Shown here piece by piece: positions 7,014 through 8,893 of a stretch of DNA of 8,893 nt. The notes beneath the pieces were generated by a model. It made no database searches. It saw nothing but the letters and a program-made list of their open reading frames with translations, and was not told the origin of the DNA. This stretch comes from Gordonia sp. (in: high G+C Gram-positive bacteria) (GTDB taxonomy: Bacteria > Actinomycetota > Actinomycetes > Mycobacteriales > Mycobacteriaceae): NCBI GenBank assembly GCA_030152405.1, contig JASLJL010000360.1, forward strand, positions 1 through 8,893, read 5' to 3'. Made by a program: the position numbers and the translations under genes. Each line of letters opens with the position of its first letter. Position 1 is the stretch's first letter.

Positions 7014-7038
7014 CCGTCGAGTGCAACGCGGCTAACCT
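7010..7038 (+). promoter_or_regulatory. Candidate leaderless promoter of the saccharopine-dehydrogenase-like gene
   Basis: GTGACC (7010-7015, four of six matches to TTGACA) is followed after 17 nt by TAACCT (7033-7038), a TANNNT hexamer, and then after 7 nt by the ATG at 7046. This is the best complete housekeeping-type promoter in the window. The -35 box overlaps the stop codon of the upstream methyltransferase. Confidence 0.5.
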
Positions 7039-7045
7039 CGTGGTC

Positions 7046-8296
7046 ATGAGTCGCGAATTCGACGTGGTCGTCTTCGGAGCCACTGGCTTCGTCGGCGAGC
7101 TCACCGCAAGGTACCTCGCCCAGCACGCACCGTCCGGGACACGCATCGCGCTGGCCGGACGGTCGGAGACCAAGCTCGCCGCGGTCCGACGCAGACTCGG
7201 CGACAACGCGTCGGGGTGGCCGCTGATCGTCGCCGACTCGCAGTCCCCGTCGTCGCTCGACGCGCTCTGCGAGCGCACCCAGGTCGTGTGCACCACGGTG
7301 GGTCCGTACCTCAAGTACGGGGAGAACCTCGTCATCGCCGCCGCGACTGCGGGCACCGACTACGTCGATCTCACCGGCGAGGTCCCGTTCGTGCGGTTCG
7401 CCATCGACAAGGCCGACGACACCGCACGCGCGTCCGGCGCCCGCATCGTGAACTCGTGCGGCTTCGACTCCATCCCCTCCGACATCGGCGCCTACCTGCT
7501 TCATCGTGAGGTCACCGCCGACGGCGAAGGCGAGATGACCGACACGACGATGGTCCTGACCTCGATGCGCGGAACCGCCTCCGGCGGCACGATCGACTCG
7601 GTCCGAGTGATCGCCGACCAGGCTAAAGACGCTCAGACACGACGCCTCCTGCTGAACCCGCAGGCCCTGTCCGGCGGGCCCGGTGAGACGCCGCGCGCAG
7701 GCATCAACTCCGAGCCGAGCGACATCTCCCCCGTCGACGCCCGCAAGGTCGACAAGTCTCTGCGCGGGTCGCTCGCACCCTTCTTCATGGCGTCGTACAT
7801 CACGCGCATCGTCCGGCGCTCGATTGCGTTGCGCGACGGCGCGTACGGCGACGGGTTCCGCTACCAGGAGACGATGTCGGTCGGCGGGGTGCCGGGCCTC
7901 TCGGCGGTCCTCGCGGGCGCCGTGTCCGTCGGCACCGGGATGTTCCTCGGGGCTATGAGCCTTCGACCCACACGCAAGATCCTCGACTTCGTCCTCCCCA
8001 AGCCAGGCGACGGCCCGAACGAGAAGTCTCGCGAGGCGGGACACTTCGTCACCCAGACTTTCACCAAGACCACCACTGGCCGTCGCTACCGGTCCCAGAT
8101 GCGCGCACACGGCGACCCCGGCTACAAGGCGACCGCCGTCATGCTCGGTGAGAGCGCACTCGCCCTCGCGCTCGACCGCGACAAGCTGCCCGACCGTTCC
8201 GGTGTCTTGACGCCCAGCGTCGCGATGGGCGACGTCCTCATCGAGCGACTCCGCGCCGCGGGATTCGTCCTCGAAGTGCACGCACTCGACGACTGA
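7046..8296 (+). CDS. Saccharopine-dehydrogenase-like / trans-acting enoyl reductase family protein
   Basis: The 416-residue protein begins with an NAD(P)-binding Rossmann site, VVVFGATGFVGELTARYL (7-24). It continues with LAGRSETKL (36-44), TTVGPYLKYGENLV (83-96), YVDLTGE (106-112) and NSCGFDSIPSD (136-146). These blocks mark the saccharopine dehydrogenase-like family of mycolate-producing bacteria, whose studied member in M. tuberculosis (Rv2953) is the trans-acting enoyl reductase of phthiocerol lipid synthesis; Rv2449c is a closer length match. True saccharopine dehydrogenase activity is unlikely. A hydrophobic stretch at about 284-304 may associate with membrane. The ATG at 7046 lies 7 nt after TAACCT and puts the Rossmann motif at the usual place. 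The stop overlaps the next start by one base. The substrate here is unknown; a lipid chain carrying a double bond is inference from the family. Confidence 0.88.
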   Translation: MSREFDVVVFGATGFVGELTARYLAQHAPSGTRIALAGRSETKLAAVRRRLGDNASGWPLIVADSQSPSSLDALCERTQVVCTTVGPYLKYGENLVIAAATAGTDYVDLTGEVPFVRFAIDKADDTARASGARIVNSCGFDSIPSDIGAYLLHREVTADGEGEMTDTTMVLTSMRGTASGGTIDSVRVIADQAKDAQTRRLLLNPQALSGGPGETPRAGINSEPSDISPVDARKVDKSLRGSLAPFFMASYITRIVRRSIALRDGAYGDGFRYQETMSVGGVPGLSAVLAGAVSVGTGMFLGAMSLRPTRKILDFVLPKPGDGPNEKSREAGHFVTQTFTKTTTGRRYRSQMRAHGDPGYKATAVMLGESALALALDRDKLPDRSGVLTPSVAMGDVLIERLRAAGFVLEVHALDD

Positions 8297-8865
8297 TGGA
8301 CGTCGCCTCGCTCGTCTCCGGCGAGTGGTATCTGGACTCCCCCGAACTCCGTGCTCTCCGGGACGAGTGCGGCGCGGCGATGGACCGGTTCAACGCGCTG
8401 CCCGCGGGTGACCACGCCGGTCGCGCCGCCATCGTGCGGGAGGTCTTCGGTGCCTGCGGCGACGGTGTGGAGATCGTGCCCCGACTGCGCTGCAGCTACG
8501 GCTTCAACATCGCCGTCGGCGACGGCGTCTACGTGAACGCCAACGCCTTCTTGATGGACGACGGCCCCATCGTGCTCGGCGATCACGTCCGGATCGGGCC
8601 GTCGGCGGTGCTCGCCACGGCACTGCATCCCATCGACGACCACGCGCTCCGGCGCGAGGGCTGGGAGCGGACGGCGCCGATCGTGATCGGCGACAACTGC
8701 TGGCTCGGTTCCGATGTGACGGTCGGTGCGGGCGTCACCATCGGCAGGAACACCGTCGTGGGCGCGGGCAGCGTCGTCGTGCGTGATCTCCCGGACCACG
8801 TGGTGGCCGTCGGAACGCCCGCGGTGCCGATCCGCGAGCTGCCGCACGAGACGACTGGTGAATAA
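8296..8865 (+). CDS. Maltose/galactoside O-acetyltransferase-type hexapeptide protein
   Basis: The 189-residue protein has the N-terminal Mac-type helical region (about 5-55: GEWYLDSPELRALRDEC, then DRFNALPAG) and a left-handed beta-helix of hexapeptide repeats. Repeat turns are visible as IAVGDGVYV (72-80), IVLGDHVRIGPSAVLAT (92-108), IVIGDNCWLGSDVTVGAGV (129-147) and TIGRNTVVGAGSVV (148-161), ending in VVAVGTPAVPIRELP. His111 in LATALHPID is the expected catalytic base, in the place of the HP pair of maltose and galactoside acetyltransferases. Such enzymes are trimers that move acetyl from acetyl-CoA to a sugar hydroxyl. The ATG shares its A with the TGA of the reductase gene, so translation is probably coupled, and no separate ribosome site is seen. 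The true acceptor is unknown; a sugar or glycolipid is a guess. Confidence 0.88.
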   Translation: MDVASLVSGEWYLDSPELRALRDECGAAMDRFNALPAGDHAGRAAIVREVFGACGDGVEIVPRLRCSYGFNIAVGDGVYVNANAFLMDDGPIVLGDHVRIGPSAVLATALHPIDDHALRREGWERTAPIVIGDNCWLGSDVTVGAGVTIGRNTVVGAGSVVVRDLPDHVVAVGTPAVPIRELPHETTGE

Positions 8866-8892
8866 CGGCTCCTGGGGAACCGTTGTTCACCA
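8856..8892 (+). terminator. Long inverted repeat over the acetyltransferase stop codon
   Basis: TGGTGAATAACGG (8856-8868) pairs with CCGTTGTTCACCA (8880-8892) over 13 positions, 12 Watson-Crick and one U-G, with an 11-nt loop. The left arm contains the TAA stop (8863-8865). The hairpin is strong and sits where the plus-strand group should end. The window stops one base later, so a T tract cannot be checked. An operator or a bidirectional terminator for a convergent neighbour is also possible. Confidence 0.65.
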
Positions 8893-8893
8893 C

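Noticed and set aside
6953..8281. Minus-strand 442-codon frame opposite the reductase gene
   Set aside because: It is a shadow of the reductase, which has clear Rossmann and family motifs on the plus strand.
1..8893. CRISPR array, tRNA, rRNA, insertion sequence, toxin-antitoxin or defence genes
   Set aside because: No regularly spaced repeats, no tRNA-like cloverleaf, no transposase motifs or terminal repeats, and every sizeable region is explained by a recognised housekeeping or metabolic family.

Overview
The window is high-GC actinobacterial DNA with strong third-position GC bias and long spurious antisense frames. Gene content and order match the menaquinone cluster of the Mycobacteriales. 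In Mycobacterium tuberculosis the order, from memory, is menD, Rv0556, mgtA, menG, Rv0559c, Rv0560c, menJ, grcC1, htpX. The same backbone is present here in reverse orientation, without mgtA and the Rv0559c/Rv0560c pair. A Gordonia-like or related mycolate-producing genus is my guess; the sequence alone does not fix the genus.

Layout, left to right. Positions 1-190 hold no gene I can support. On the minus strand follow htpX (191-1060, membrane zinc protease) and grcC1 (1155-2171 or 2234, long-chain polyprenyl diphosphate synthase). Diverging from grcC1 is menJ (2275-3546, plus, menaquinone side-chain reductase), which runs tail-to-tail into menG (3553-4251, minus). menG is the last gene of a compact minus-strand group menD (4702-6372), a small DUF3592-like membrane protein (4262-4690) and menG, with gaps of 11 and 10 bp. 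Diverging from menD across 26 bp is a plus-strand set: a METTL7-like SAM methyltransferase (6399-7013), a saccharopine-dehydrogenase-like/trans-acting enoyl reductase (7046-8296), and a maltose-acetyltransferase-type hexapeptide protein (8296-8865) whose start overlaps the preceding stop. A strong inverted repeat closes the window at 8856-8892.

How the genes fit together. MenD commits isochorismate to the naphthoquinone ring, GrcC1 makes the polyprenyl tail, MenG methylates demethylmenaquinone and MenJ reduces one double bond of the tail, so four steps of dihydromenaquinone synthesis sit together. HtpX is a membrane quality-control protease that travels with this locus. The three plus-strand genes on the right look like a separate lipid/small-molecule group of unknown substrate.

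The ordinary genes are well explained. The most interesting signal is regulatory: several start codons have a TANNNT hexamer 7-8 nt upstream, the spacing expected of leaderless transcripts, and in two of them the hexamer begins with the stop codon of the preceding gene. Both divergent gaps contain back-to-back -10-like hexamers sharing a TA. htpX alone has a strong AGGAGG ribosome site plus an ECF-sigma-like promoter (CGGAAC-N18-CGTT) and a small palindrome near the predicted transcription start. I see no mobile element, CRISPR array, RNA gene or defence system, and no clear new enzymatic system.
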